From CALARM01 sp036746235 (GTDB lineage Bacteria; Vulcanimicrobiota; SpSt-956; JAKJGF01): 64,000 nt of DNA. Shown here one piece after another: positions 36,777 to 44,568 of the stretch. The notes beneath the pieces are model-generated. The model had not been told where the DNA came from. It made no database searches and was given only the letters and a program-made list of their open reading frames with translations. Location: the NCBI GenBank assembly GCA_036746235.1, contig DAIOEN010000005.1, positions 1 to 64,000 of the forward strand. Direction: 5' to 3'. Both the position numbers and the translations under genes were made by a program. The number at the start of each line of letters is the position of its first letter. Position 1 is the first letter of the stretch.

Positions 36777-37439
36777 TTATAGCTTTTCTTTCAATAATTT
36801 TTCAATCTTCTGAATAGATAATTCATCAAGGCTTTTTATTACCATATCTGCATGGGATAAATCCATTTCATTTTCCTTTCTTGCAAGACCGAAGGTGAAT
36901 ATGCCTGCATTCAATCCTGCCCTGACTCCTTCTATGGCATCTTCTATGACTATACAGTTTTCCGGTTCAACCTTTAACCTGTCTGCAGCAGTTAAAAATA
37001 TTTCCGGATCAGGTTTTCCTCTTTTAAAATCACAGCCTGTTATCACTTCATCAAATAAATTATAAATGTCAATCTTGTTCAGTATAAGTGCCGCATTTTT
37101 GCTAGATGATGCAACTGCTGTTTTCAGATTTTCTTTTTTCAGAATTTTAATCAGATTTATTGCATCCTGAAAGGGTAAAGGAGGATTTTTTTCTACAGAT
37201 GCCAGAAAATATCTCTGTTTTTTTGATGCCATTTCTTTTAGTTTTTCTTCTGACCCGTTTATTGCTACAGATGAAATACCTTCCAGTCTGGGTTTCCCGT
37301 CTACTTTTTCTCTGTATATATGTTCATCAAAATAAAAACCTTCTTCTGTAAACATCCTGTACCATGCCCTGTAATGACAGGGCACTGTATCGGTAATCAC
37401 ACCATCCATGTCGAAAATAATACCTTTTAATTTCCTCAT
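36777..37439 (-). CDS. pgmB: Beta-phosphoglucomutase
   Basis: 220 residues, HAD superfamily. The nucleophile motif FDMDGVITDT has Asp10 and Asp12. Further motifs are AVASSSKN (motif II) and RGKPDPEIFL with VIEDAIEGVRAGLNAG (motifs III/IV). It converts beta-glucose-1-phosphate from the GH65 enzyme to glucose-6-phosphate. First gene of the pair, with GGAGGTC before the ATG. No composite promoter is seen, so this catabolic pair is probably not in the accessory regulon. Confidence 0.9.
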   Translation of the reverse strand: MRKLKGIIFDMDGVITDTVPCHYRAWYRMFTEEGFYFDEHIYREKVDGKPRLEGISSVAINGSEEKLKEMASKKQRYFLASVEKNPPLPFQDAINLIKILKKENLKTAVASSSKNAALILNKIDIYNLFDEVITGCDFKRGKPDPEIFLTAADRLKVEPENCIVIEDAIEGVRAGLNAGIFTFGLARKENEMDLSHADMVIKSLDELSIQKIEKLLKEKL

Positions 37440-37477
37440 AGTAGACCTCCATTGTTTATAAATTTAGAGCACAGGAA

Positions 37478-37550
37478 TTTTCATTTTTTATGGCGTAAAA
37501 TAAAGCTTTAGATAAAATCTTATCTGGAAGCAATTATCTAAATAATTTAC
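37478..37550 (+). repeat. 70-bp hairpin repeat R1, copy d
   Basis: Full consensus copy: GGCGTAAAATAAAGCTTTAG, AGATAAAATCTTATCT, then ATTATCTAAATAATTTA. A TATAAATTTAGAG block just upstream (37457) recurs near 26919. Confidence 0.8.
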
Positions 37551-37785
37551 CGTAGAATAAAAATTTATTAACTGTCTCATGTTTGCCTGAACCGGCACCT
37601 GTGATAACAGGAGTTACGCAGATTTCAAAAATAAATAGACCGGAGCCTTTCCAGTCTTTTTTATATATATTTTTTCCTGAAAATTATACCGGTCATCTGA
37701 GTATAGATAAAAAAATAATTACCCTGAACTGCCTGCAGAGTCTTTATTAATTTAAAGGTATGGGAAATTTTGAGTCTGTTAGATG

Positions 37786-37845
37786 TTTTGTGTAAACTCT
37801 CCATGAAATAAGGATTATTAGATGTTTACACAAAATTTATGACAA
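37786..37845 (+). repeat. Repeat R2, copy 1, with hairpin
   Basis: CCATGAAATAAGGATTATTA then GATGTTTACACAAAATTTATGACA, repeated with few changes at 41628-41673. TTTTGTGTAAAC (37786) and GTTTACACAAAA (37823) are perfect complements. Confidence 0.65.
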
Positions 37846-37860
37846 TCTCGGAATTTTTTT

Positions 37861-37929
37861 CGTTTTTAATGGCGTAAAATAAAGATTTAGATGAAATCTT
37901 ATCTCGAGCCAGATGTCTAAATAATTTAA
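37861..37929 (+). repeat. 70-bp hairpin repeat R1, copy e
   Basis: GGCGTAAAATAAAGATTTAG, AGATGAAATCTTATCT, then GATGTCTAAATAATTTAA. Confidence 0.78.
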
Positions 37930-37990
37930 TCCCTTCAGTTCAAAATACTCCATTACTGGTTTTATACAGAATTTACCGGATAAAGCCCTG

Positions 37991-38243
37991 TTACAGGTAG
38001 CCATATACTTCTGCCTGGTTCTTATGTTGAAAGATCTCATTTTTAACTCTTTCTCTCTTTTTATCATTTTCTGTATCTTTAAGTTCACTGTAAATCCTTT
38101 TTGAAAGAGATAGAACATTTACTCCCTTTTCTTTCTGCTCCTTTAGGCAATTACTCTGCAGGTTTACCTGTCCTGTCATAGGCAGACCTGGCTGTCTTGT
38201 AATACTTATTTCCTATGAATGTTCCTGTATTACTTACATTCAT
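37991..38243 (-). pseudogene. Broken leader-family gene with intact promoter
   Basis: AAGGAGG and ATG at 38243 open a 30-codon frame starting MNVSNTGTFIGNKYYKTARS and ending at 38151. The other frame continues with RIYSELKDTENDKKRERVK, which resembles KIYRNIKGIENDNERESAK in the C terminus of 21410-22498. A complete composite promoter lies upstream. It is a recently disabled paralogue. Confidence 0.65.
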
Positions 38244-38287
38244 AATATAAACCTCCTTATGTTTTATATTTTCTAAATTATAAAATA

Positions 38288-38388
38288 ATTATAGAATAAA
38301 TTATTTTCTCTGCAATATGTAAAATGTTAATAAAATGTTAATAAAATATATAATTGATAATAATGTAATATAGACAAAAAATAACGTT
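38288..38388 (-). promoter_or_regulatory. Composite box A / box B promoter of the broken gene
   Basis: Box A AACGTTATTTTTTGTC (38373-38388), box B ATTAACATTTTATTAACA (38325-38342), -10 TATAAT (38288-38293). Box A to -10 is 95 bases. Confidence 0.85.
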
Positions 38389-38637
38389 AATGTGAAAATA
38401 TAAAAATCAGATGGATAAAATATCTATGAATTTGAACAGGAAAAATAAGGATATTATGTTTTTATAGATTCTGCCTGAATAGATGTAGAATAATTTTTCT
38501 ATCATGTTCTCAAGGGTAATCAAATAAAAATAGACAGAAAATAACTTTTTGCCTTTTCATCCTTTTTTTGCACATTCTTTTTAATTTTTTATGATTCTCA
38601 CAGTTTTATTACAGAATAATTATAGTTGAATAACATT

Positions 38638-38738
38638 AACGTTATATTCTGTCCTTTTTACTATATTTGCATGTATGTCTTTGTTAACATTTTTTTAACA
38701 TTTTTTATAAAACAAAAGAGTTTATCTTTCTGTATAAT
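38638..38738 (+). promoter_or_regulatory. Composite box A / box B promoter of 38780-39283
   Basis: Box A AACGTTATATTCTGTC (38638-38653), box B GTTAACATTTTTTTAACA (38683-38700), -10 TATAAT (38733-38738). Box A to -10 is 95 bases. Confidence 0.87.
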
Positions 38739-38779
38739 ATAAACACTGTAAAATATAAAATATTAAAGGAGGAGAGATT

Positions 38780-39283
38780 ATGAAAATTAATAACCTGACA
38801 AATCCTGTAACTCTTCAGATAAGAAAAAATAAAGGGGCGGAAAAAAAAGAGGGTGAATTTAAAGAAGAGGTAATTCCTGGTAATAGTTTTGAAAAACCGG
38901 ATTTTCTCAAACTTCAGCCCGGAAATGTGCAAAACTCTTCCATTAAAAAAAGTATTACTGATACAATTACCAATCCTAAAGTTATTCTTTCTGGCATGGC
39001 CTCTGCCTCTGCTGTAGCAGGATATGCGGGATATATTCTGGGCGGACCTGCAGGTACCGGTGTTGCAATGGCATTAATGATTACTGCAGGAGGATTAATT
39101 GAGAAAAAGATTTATGGTGACGGCTCTTTAATGGCCTTTGTTGGTGCCGGAGCGGCAATTGGAGGAAGCATTTCTGCCTGTATTGGTTCTCCTCTCTTTT
39201 CATTGCCAAGTGCAGCGATTATAGGTTCTACCACTGCTTTCCTTGGAGCAAGTTATCTCATGGGATCCAGCTGGGGATCTTAA
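38780..39283 (+). CDS. Glycine-zipper leader-family protein
   Basis: 167 residues starting MKINNLTNPVTLQIRKNKG, with AAAGGAGG before the ATG. The leader is almost the same as at 32226 (MKINNISNPITQ). EKPDFLKLQPG follows, as in 20124-20651. The rest is three or four glycine/alanine-rich hydrophobic segments (SASAVAGYAGYILGGPAGTG, then FVGAGAAIGGSISACIG, then AAIIGSTTAFLGASYLMG). No enzymatic domain. It is likely a membrane-inserting member. It stands alone with its own promoter. Confidence 0.78.
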   Translation: MKINNLTNPVTLQIRKNKGAEKKEGEFKEEVIPGNSFEKPDFLKLQPGNVQNSSIKKSITDTITNPKVILSGMASASAVAGYAGYILGGPAGTGVAMALMITAGGLIEKKIYGDGSLMAFVGAGAAIGGSISACIGSPLFSLPSAAIIGSTTAFLGASYLMGSSWGS

Positions 39284-39394
39284 TTGAGAGAAAAAATCTG
39301 ATGTCTCTATTAAAAGTCTATGCTCATCTCTACAGGAACCCTTCAGACAGACAAAAACCTGTCAGAACTTCTGGATTAAGCAGATTTTTGCACT

Positions 39395-39425
39395 AACAGA
39401 CATGGCCGGAGGGGACATGTCTGTT
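39395..39425. repeat. D1 fragment forming a hairpin
   Basis: AACAGACATG and CATGTCTGTT pair around a GCCGGAGGGGA loop. The left arm and CCGGAG match element D1 at 31954. The location, after 38780-39283, would also allow a terminator role. Confidence 0.55.
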
Positions 39426-39459
39426 AATCTGAAAAATATAATTTTAAAATATAGGAAAT

Positions 39460-39531
39460 TTCATTTTTTATGGCGTAAAATAAAGCTTTAGATAAAATTT
39501 TATCTAAAGACAAATGTCTGAATAATTTAAC
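39460..39531 (+). repeat. 70-bp hairpin repeat R1, copy f
   Basis: Contains the perfect 16-base palindrome AGATAAAATTTTATCT and ends TCTGAATAATTTAACG, but no box A follows the final AACG. Confidence 0.8.
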
Positions 39532-39599
39532 GACATTTGTTATGTAATTCCAATAAAAACTGACTCATGGATGATGATAGCTGAACTCTTACTATATTT

Positions 39600-40541
39600 T
39601 TATGTATGTACCGTTCCAGGAATATTTTTTCTTTCCCAGGCAACAGTCCTTATGAGGCCTTCTTCTAAAGATACTATTTCTTTATAACCCAGTTCTTTTC
39701 TTATTCTTTCTGTATTTACAATAAGATCCTGGGCATAATTATTGCCATCGCAGATTTCTTCTCCTTCAAGTATCTCACCTTTCCACTCTGCCGCTTCTGC
39801 TATCTTTCTTACCCATTCTATGACAGAAAGATGATTTTCATCTCCTCCGTTATAAATTTTTCCTTTTGCCTTTTCATCTGTTACTGCCAGTGTTATGGCA
39901 TGAGCCATATTTTCAACATATCCTGCCGGCATATGCCAGGAAGCTCTATTTTTTTCAATTATAAGAGGGCCCGGTTTTTCATCCATTTCTTTAAGATATT
40001 CCCTTACTCTGTGCTGCCCGTCTCCCGGGCCGTAAATTGCAGGAAGTCTTATAATGGTTCCAGGTAAATTCTTACTGGATAATACAGTCTTTTCTACGGG
40101 GATTTTATCGTAATCTTCACAACCTGCAATTCTGCCCCGGTATGGATAAAGTTTCCGGCGCAGGGGAGAGTCTTCTGTAAGAGGCATCTTTTCCGGAGGT
40201 CCTTCTTCAAAATTCTCAAATATTCCGAAAGCAAGGTAAACATCATGACTGCTTGCAGTCACAATCCTTCCTGCTATATCTGTAAAAACCTTCATTACTT
40301 CTATGGCATGTTCTTCAGTAAGGGCAATCATATCCAGAATTACATCTGGAGAAAGTTTTTCAAAATCTTTCCTGTAAGAGTAAAGGTCTTTTCTATCTCC
40401 GAGAATTTCCTTTACACCTGGAGGTACTTTTATATTGTTTCTGCCTCTGTGAAAAATTGTAATACTATGACCTGCCTCATAAAGGGATTTTACTATAAAA
40501 GGACCTGTAAATCTGGTTCCTCCTATTATCAGAATCTTCAT
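39600..40541 (-). CDS. NAD-dependent epimerase/dehydratase-like protein
   Basis: 313 residues, extended short-chain dehydrogenase fold. The N-terminal nucleotide loop is MKILIIGGTRFTGPFI. IRLPAIYGPGDGQHR is the typical substrate-side motif of sugar epimerases, followed by IYNGGDENHLSVIEW. The usual YxxxK catalytic pair is not obvious. The GGTRFTG loop and the early FHRGRN are typical of a subgroup annotated as UDP-glucose-4-epimerase-like or NmrA-like. Substrate unknown. It stands alone with a modest ribosome site. Confidence 0.82.
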   Translation of the reverse strand: MKILIIGGTRFTGPFIVKSLYEAGHSITIFHRGRNNIKVPPGVKEILGDRKDLYSYRKDFEKLSPDVILDMIALTEEHAIEVMKVFTDIAGRIVTASSHDVYLAFGIFENFEEGPPEKMPLTEDSPLRRKLYPYRGRIAGCEDYDKIPVEKTVLSSKNLPGTIIRLPAIYGPGDGQHRVREYLKEMDEKPGPLIIEKNRASWHMPAGYVENMAHAITLAVTDEKAKGKIYNGGDENHLSVIEWVRKIAEAAEWKGEILEGEEICDGNNYAQDLIVNTERIRKELGYKEIVSLEEGLIRTVAWERKNIPGTVHT

Positions 40542-40610
40542 ATTTTCTTATCCTTTTCTATAGTATGTTTCTATAATATTTTTCATTGGGGAAACAAATA
40601 TTTTCTCTAT

Positions 40611-41303
40611 TCAGAATCTGTTATTTCCATCTAATTCTATGATCATTTTTGTGAAACTATTTACATTATGACCTGAAGGTACTTTCATGGAAGTATCTGT
40701 TTCAACTATGGATTTTATAAGTTTTCCTTCATTATAAGCAAAATATGTTGTTCCTGTTACTGTCATTGTCTGGGTAATATTTTCCTGAAGGGGTATAACA
40801 GTTTCAGGAGAAGAAACATTTATTTTTACACAGTCATAACCTTTTATATGTTCAAAATTTTCCAGTATATGATCTGTTTTTAATATAACTGTTTTATCGC
40901 TTCCAGGTATTTCTAATTTGCTTTCTCCTGCCCATGTGTCCCCCTTACCTACCGGTGTATCGGGAAAAGAAGGATGGGTCTGTCCTCCTGAGCCATTTTC
41001 CGACATCTGAAATATTTCCCCATTTTTTTTCATTTTTACCGGCATAACCTGTCCTGCATAGGGGACAGGTATTTCTTCCCCATTTCTTTTCAGAGATGCT
41101 GAATCTATGGATACTTCTAACTTTATTCCATCATCGGGGAATATACTTTTTACAGTCTGAGTGGTTATCATTTCCATAATAGATGATACAATATTTGTTT
41201 TACCTTCTGCCATCACTTCCGTATCTGCTTCTACAGTTGTTCTGTATCTTGCCACATCTCCCTGTTTTAATCTGTACTCCAGTTGAATTTTTTTCTCACT
41301 CAT
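40611..41303 (-). CDS. DUF6263-like protein
   Basis: 230 residues from the ATG at 41303, behind AAGGAGAG. The frame's upstream methionine is less likely. It is all-beta, with LEYRLKQGDVARYRTTVEAD at the start, then VPVKMKKNGEIFQM, FPDTPVGKGDTWAGE and TTYFAYNEGKLIKSIVETD. These features are typical of DUF6263-type proteins of unknown function, often lipoproteins or secreted, but here there is no signal peptide. A full composite promoter (41336-41436) places it in the regulon. Confidence 0.7.
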   Translation of the reverse strand: MSEKKIQLEYRLKQGDVARYRTTVEADTEVMAEGKTNIVSSIMEMITTQTVKSIFPDDGIKLEVSIDSASLKRNGEEIPVPYAGQVMPVKMKKNGEIFQMSENGSGGQTHPSFPDTPVGKGDTWAGESKLEIPGSDKTVILKTDHILENFEHIKGYDCVKINVSSPETVIPLQENITQTMTVTGTTYFAYNEGKLIKSIVETDTSMKVPSGHNVNSFTKMIIELDGNNRF

Positions 41304-41335
41304 AATTAATACTCTCCTTTTTAACATTTATATGT

Positions 41336-41436
41336 ATTTTATCAGAGGTATTTTTAAATTATTCAGATTATTTGTTAATAATATGTTAACAGGAATAATA
41401 GTAAAATATTATATAAAATGGACTTGAAGTAACGTT
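41336..41436 (-). promoter_or_regulatory. Composite box A / box B promoter of 40611-41303
   Basis: Box A AACGTTACTTCAAGTC (41421-41436), box B GTTAACATATTATTAACA (41373-41390), -10 TAAAAT (41336-41341). Box A to -10 is 95 bases. Confidence 0.85.
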
Positions 41437-41627
41437 TATATGCAGTTTTAAATAATTCATAATCTGTAAAAATTTCAGCATCTTTCTTTTTTTGAACTTA
41501 AATAACTGATTTTATAATGTATTTTGAATTTTTTCTCCTGAATAAACGGCGGTTTAATTATCATCCTGTGGTGAAATGATATGAACCATAAATAAAATAG
41601 AGAGTAAAGATTCTTTTGTTTAATTTA

Positions 41628-41673
41628 CCATGAAATAAGGCTTTAATAGATGTTTGCAGAAAATTTATGACAG
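41628..41673 (+). repeat. Repeat R2, copy 2
   Basis: CCATGAAATAAGGCTTTAAT then AGATGTTTGCAGAAAATTTATGACA, matching 37801-37845. It lies upstream of the promoter at 41724. Confidence 0.6.
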
Positions 41674-41723
41674 CCATCGAAAATATTCATTGAAGGTTTT
41701 ATAATTTTTCTATTTTTTATGTT

Positions 41724-41823
41724 ATCGTTTTCCTCTGTCTGAATTTACTATATTTACATGTATGGATCTGCTGGCATTTTTTTACGTTTTTTATATTGCA
41801 TAAGAAATAATTTATTCTATAAT
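41724..41823 (+). promoter_or_regulatory. Composite promoter with degenerate box B, for 41874-43912
   Basis: Box A ATCGTTTTCCTCTGTC (41724-41739). Box B at the right spot is GCTGGCATTTTTTTACG, only partly like the consensus. -10 TATAAT (41818-41823). Box A to -10 is 94 bases. Confidence 0.65.
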
Positions 41824-41873
41824 ATTTATAATAATTTTATAAACTTTCCTGAGTGATAGAAAGGATTTTATAA

Positions 41874-42260
41874 ATGTATAAAGCAAACATAATGATTGTA
41901 GACGACGAACCTGATATTCTGGAAGTTTTTACATTGTTTCTGGGAAATGATTGTAATATTTTTACAGAGAGAAATGCACTGTATGCCATGGAAAAATTCA
42001 TTCTGGTAAAACCGGATATTCTTATAACAGATGTGAATATGCCCGGTATGTCAGGTATAGATTTATTAGAAAAGGTAAAAGAAATATCACCTTCTACGGA
42101 AGTTATTGTAATGTCAGGTAATATGGAAGAATTTTTAAATGCCAGACTGTCAGGTGCTTTTGACTGTATGTTAAAACCTGTAACTGTAGATGAATTAAGA
42201 AATACAGTAAATAAGGCCATAAAAAAAATCAATAATGCAGAATATAATGTATGCATATGA
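41874..42260 (+). CDS. Single-domain response regulator
   Basis: 128 residues, one receiver domain: IMIVDDEPD acidic pair, phospho-acceptor Asp53 in LITDVNMPGMSG and Lys in MLKPVT. There is no output domain, so it probably works in a phosphorelay or by protein contact. Preceded by a version of the composite promoter and followed about 100 bases later by the degenerate kinase gene, possibly on one transcript. Confidence 0.9.
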   Translation: MYKANIMIVDDEPDILEVFTLFLGNDCNIFTERNALYAMEKFILVKPDILITDVNMPGMSGIDLLEKVKEISPSTEVIVMSGNMEEFLNARLSGAFDCMLKPVTVDELRNTVNKAIKKINNAEYNVCI

Positions 42261-42361
42261 GATTAACAGAAAATAGAATAAACATAGTGGATGTGTATAA
42301 TTACTCTGGTAAATGCAATTACTTCCATCATGAATGACGAAATAAGAAGGGTTGAGAATTT

Positions 42362-43912
42362 ATGAATAAATTAATAAAACTTTTAAATGAACACAGTGAA
42401 GATATTTTTATGGAAACAAATAATCTTACCTGTCTTATAGATAATACAGGAAATATTATTGATTTTAACAGGGTTTTTGAAGAACTTGCAGGTTCTATAA
42501 AACCTGGCATCAGTAATATAAATGAATTTCTGACAGATTCAGGTTTTCGTATCCTTTTTCGTATTATTTCGGATTTGAAGCTGAATAAAAGGAATAATTC
42601 TATCAGAGTTGTTCTGAATTTTTCATTTAATGCTCATCCTGTGCCTGTTCCGTATGATTGTCTCATATTGTCATGCAAAGAAAAGAGTATTATTATTTAC
42701 GGAGAACTCATTCCTCATTCCTGTCATGAAGAAAAACAGAAATATCTGGAACTTGCCGCTGAAATGTCAGAGGTTAAAAGAGAAGTGCAGAAGAATAAAG
42801 ATGACCTGGAAAAACTTTCTTCCGAACTGGCAAAAAAGGATGAAGAACTGTCATATGCAAAAATTGCAATCGAATCTGCAAATATGGAAAAAAATAAATT
42901 TTCTCACCTGATGAGTGATGAAATAATGACTTATGTTAAGGAAATTAAAAGCATGACAGGTTTTCTTATGGATACGGTTCTCACGTTGGAACAGATGGGA
43001 TTTGTTGGAAAAATAAGAATTGCCGGAAATAAACTTCTTACTCTTACAAACGGTAATTCCCATGATTCTGATATTGAAACATGGAAAAGAGATACCAGAA
43101 CTGTTCCTTTAAATTCCGTTAACTATGTTGAAGAATCGTCAGATTTAAATGAACCTCTCAAAATACTCCTTGCAGATGATCATGCCATGAATCAGAAAAT
43201 GACAATTAAACTGCTTGAACAGTTCGGATTCATTGCCGAGCGTGCATCGAGCGGCCTGGATGTGATTGAAGCTATGGAAAAAGAGGATTATGATGTAATT
43301 TTAATGGATGTAAAAATGGAAAAAATGGATGGTCTTGAAGCAACCAGATATATTCGAAGTAATATACCGCAGGAAAGACAGCCAGCGATAATAGCTATGA
43401 CTGCGGCGACTTCAACAGAAGATATAGACCTGTGTCTTGAGGCAGGTATGGATGATTATATAGGAAAACCAATAAGAATAGAAAAATTGGTTGAAATGCT
43501 TAAAAAAAATAATAAGACCGTGGAACATAACAATAATATCCCATATGTAATATGTTCTTCCTCTCCAGCTGAAGAGATAGAATTTTTTGATAGAGAAGAT
43601 TTAATGGAGAGACTTAATTATAATGAAAACTTATGCAGTAAATTGATAAACCTTTTTATGAATAATGTTTCTTCTCATATGGAAAAATTAAAAGTATCAC
43701 TGTTAAAAGGAGATTTAAAATCTGTAAATTTTATAGCCCATTCCATTAAAGGTCTTTCTTTAAATATATGTTCCAGGAAACTTTCAGATACTGCTTTGAA
43801 AATAGAAGAAGCCTCTCTTGGAGGAAATGGCTCCATATATAGTCTGATTGATAGACTTCAACGGGAATTTCAAAGTTTTAAGAATGTAGCCGGCAATAAT
43901 TGTATAAAATGA
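42362..43912 (+). CDS. Degenerate hybrid kinase: PAS - dead DHp - REC - HPt
   Basis: 516 residues. A PAS-like N terminus (about 20-125) and a coiled coil (about 130-175) lead to a helical hairpin aligned with HisKA. The usual SHEIRTPM is replaced by SDEIMTYV, with Asp186 at the His position. The ATP-binding domain is missing altogether. A receiver (about 264-383) with Asp316 in LMDVKMEKMDG and a histidine phosphotransfer domain with His460 in AHSIKG follow. It cannot autophosphorylate. It likely relays phosphate between other kinases and regulators, for example the receiver encoded just upstream. Confidence 0.85.
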   Translation: MNKLIKLLNEHSEDIFMETNNLTCLIDNTGNIIDFNRVFEELAGSIKPGISNINEFLTDSGFRILFRIISDLKLNKRNNSIRVVLNFSFNAHPVPVPYDCLILSCKEKSIIIYGELIPHSCHEEKQKYLELAAEMSEVKREVQKNKDDLEKLSSELAKKDEELSYAKIAIESANMEKNKFSHLMSDEIMTYVKEIKSMTGFLMDTVLTLEQMGFVGKIRIAGNKLLTLTNGNSHDSDIETWKRDTRTVPLNSVNYVEESSDLNEPLKILLADDHAMNQKMTIKLLEQFGFIAERASSGLDVIEAMEKEDYDVILMDVKMEKMDGLEATRYIRSNIPQERQPAIIAMTAATSTEDIDLCLEAGMDDYIGKPIRIEKLVEMLKKNNKTVEHNNNIPYVICSSSPAEEIEFFDREDLMERLNYNENLCSKLINLFMNNVSSHMEKLKVSLLKGDLKSVNFIAHSIKGLSLNICSRKLSDTALKIEEASLGGNGSIYSLIDRLQREFQSFKNVAGNNCIK

Positions 43913-44568
43913 AATTATTTCGGTTATTATCTGTAAAGGATTTGAAAAATGAGCTTGAGAAAGCAGTAGTTTTAGACACTGGTTCCCATACGATAGAACT
44001 CATGTGTTTCCATGCCGATAAACAGGGCTATATTTTTCCAGTTTTATTTGCCGGTAAAAAACTCCTGTAAACAGTATTTCCGATGGTATAATCTTTCAAT
44101 TTAAAATAACCTTCATGCTGCTCCATTATCTTTTCAGAAACAGGAATATATATTTTTTCTCCTGCTTCTTTCCATTTCTGTAATTCCTTTGAATATGTAA
44201 TTACCGTAAAAGCTGACAGCTGATTGCTGGCATCTGAAAGCTTACAAAAAATAGACAGAAAGCAACATTTATTGTTTTAATAAAATATAGAGGATATTTA
44301 AAGTTTTCTGCAGAAACATTAAATCTGTAAAGGCCGACATAAACGCGATGAATAATGGAGAACTCTGTGTTAAAGTATCTGATAATGAGCACTGTACAGG
44401 TAGTAGTAATACCGGTTAATCTATGGGGTTATAACTTCATTACCTTTTCACAGGCAATATTCATTTATACTGACTTGGTTACCATGTTTGCTGGTAATTA
44501 TCTAACATGGCTTTTATTTTACATGCAGATGATGGTACAGGTAAAATCTGTATGACAGGTTATAAAAT
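43913..44568. other. Intergenic debris between two kinase genes
   Basis: No supported gene lies here. It contains the GH65 fragment at 44082-44191 and short unsupported frames. A lone box A-like site near 44240 (minus strand) lacks box B. AT content is high up to the giant kinase start. Confidence 0.5.
44082..44191 (-). pseudogene. Fragment of a second GH65 phosphorylase gene
   Basis: Translates as KELQKWKEAGEKIYIPVSEK then IMEQHEGYFKLKDYTI, closely matching residues about 535-570 of the GH65 enzyme at 34462-36744. It is only about 110 bp long and has no start. Confidence 0.75.

Noticed and set aside
37637..37665. GACCGG...CCAGTC followed by T6 as a terminator
   Set aside because: The stem has mismatches and is too short to be convincing.
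38533..38548. Box A-like GACAGAAAATAACTTT
   Set aside because: No TTAACA pair or -10 at the family spacing.
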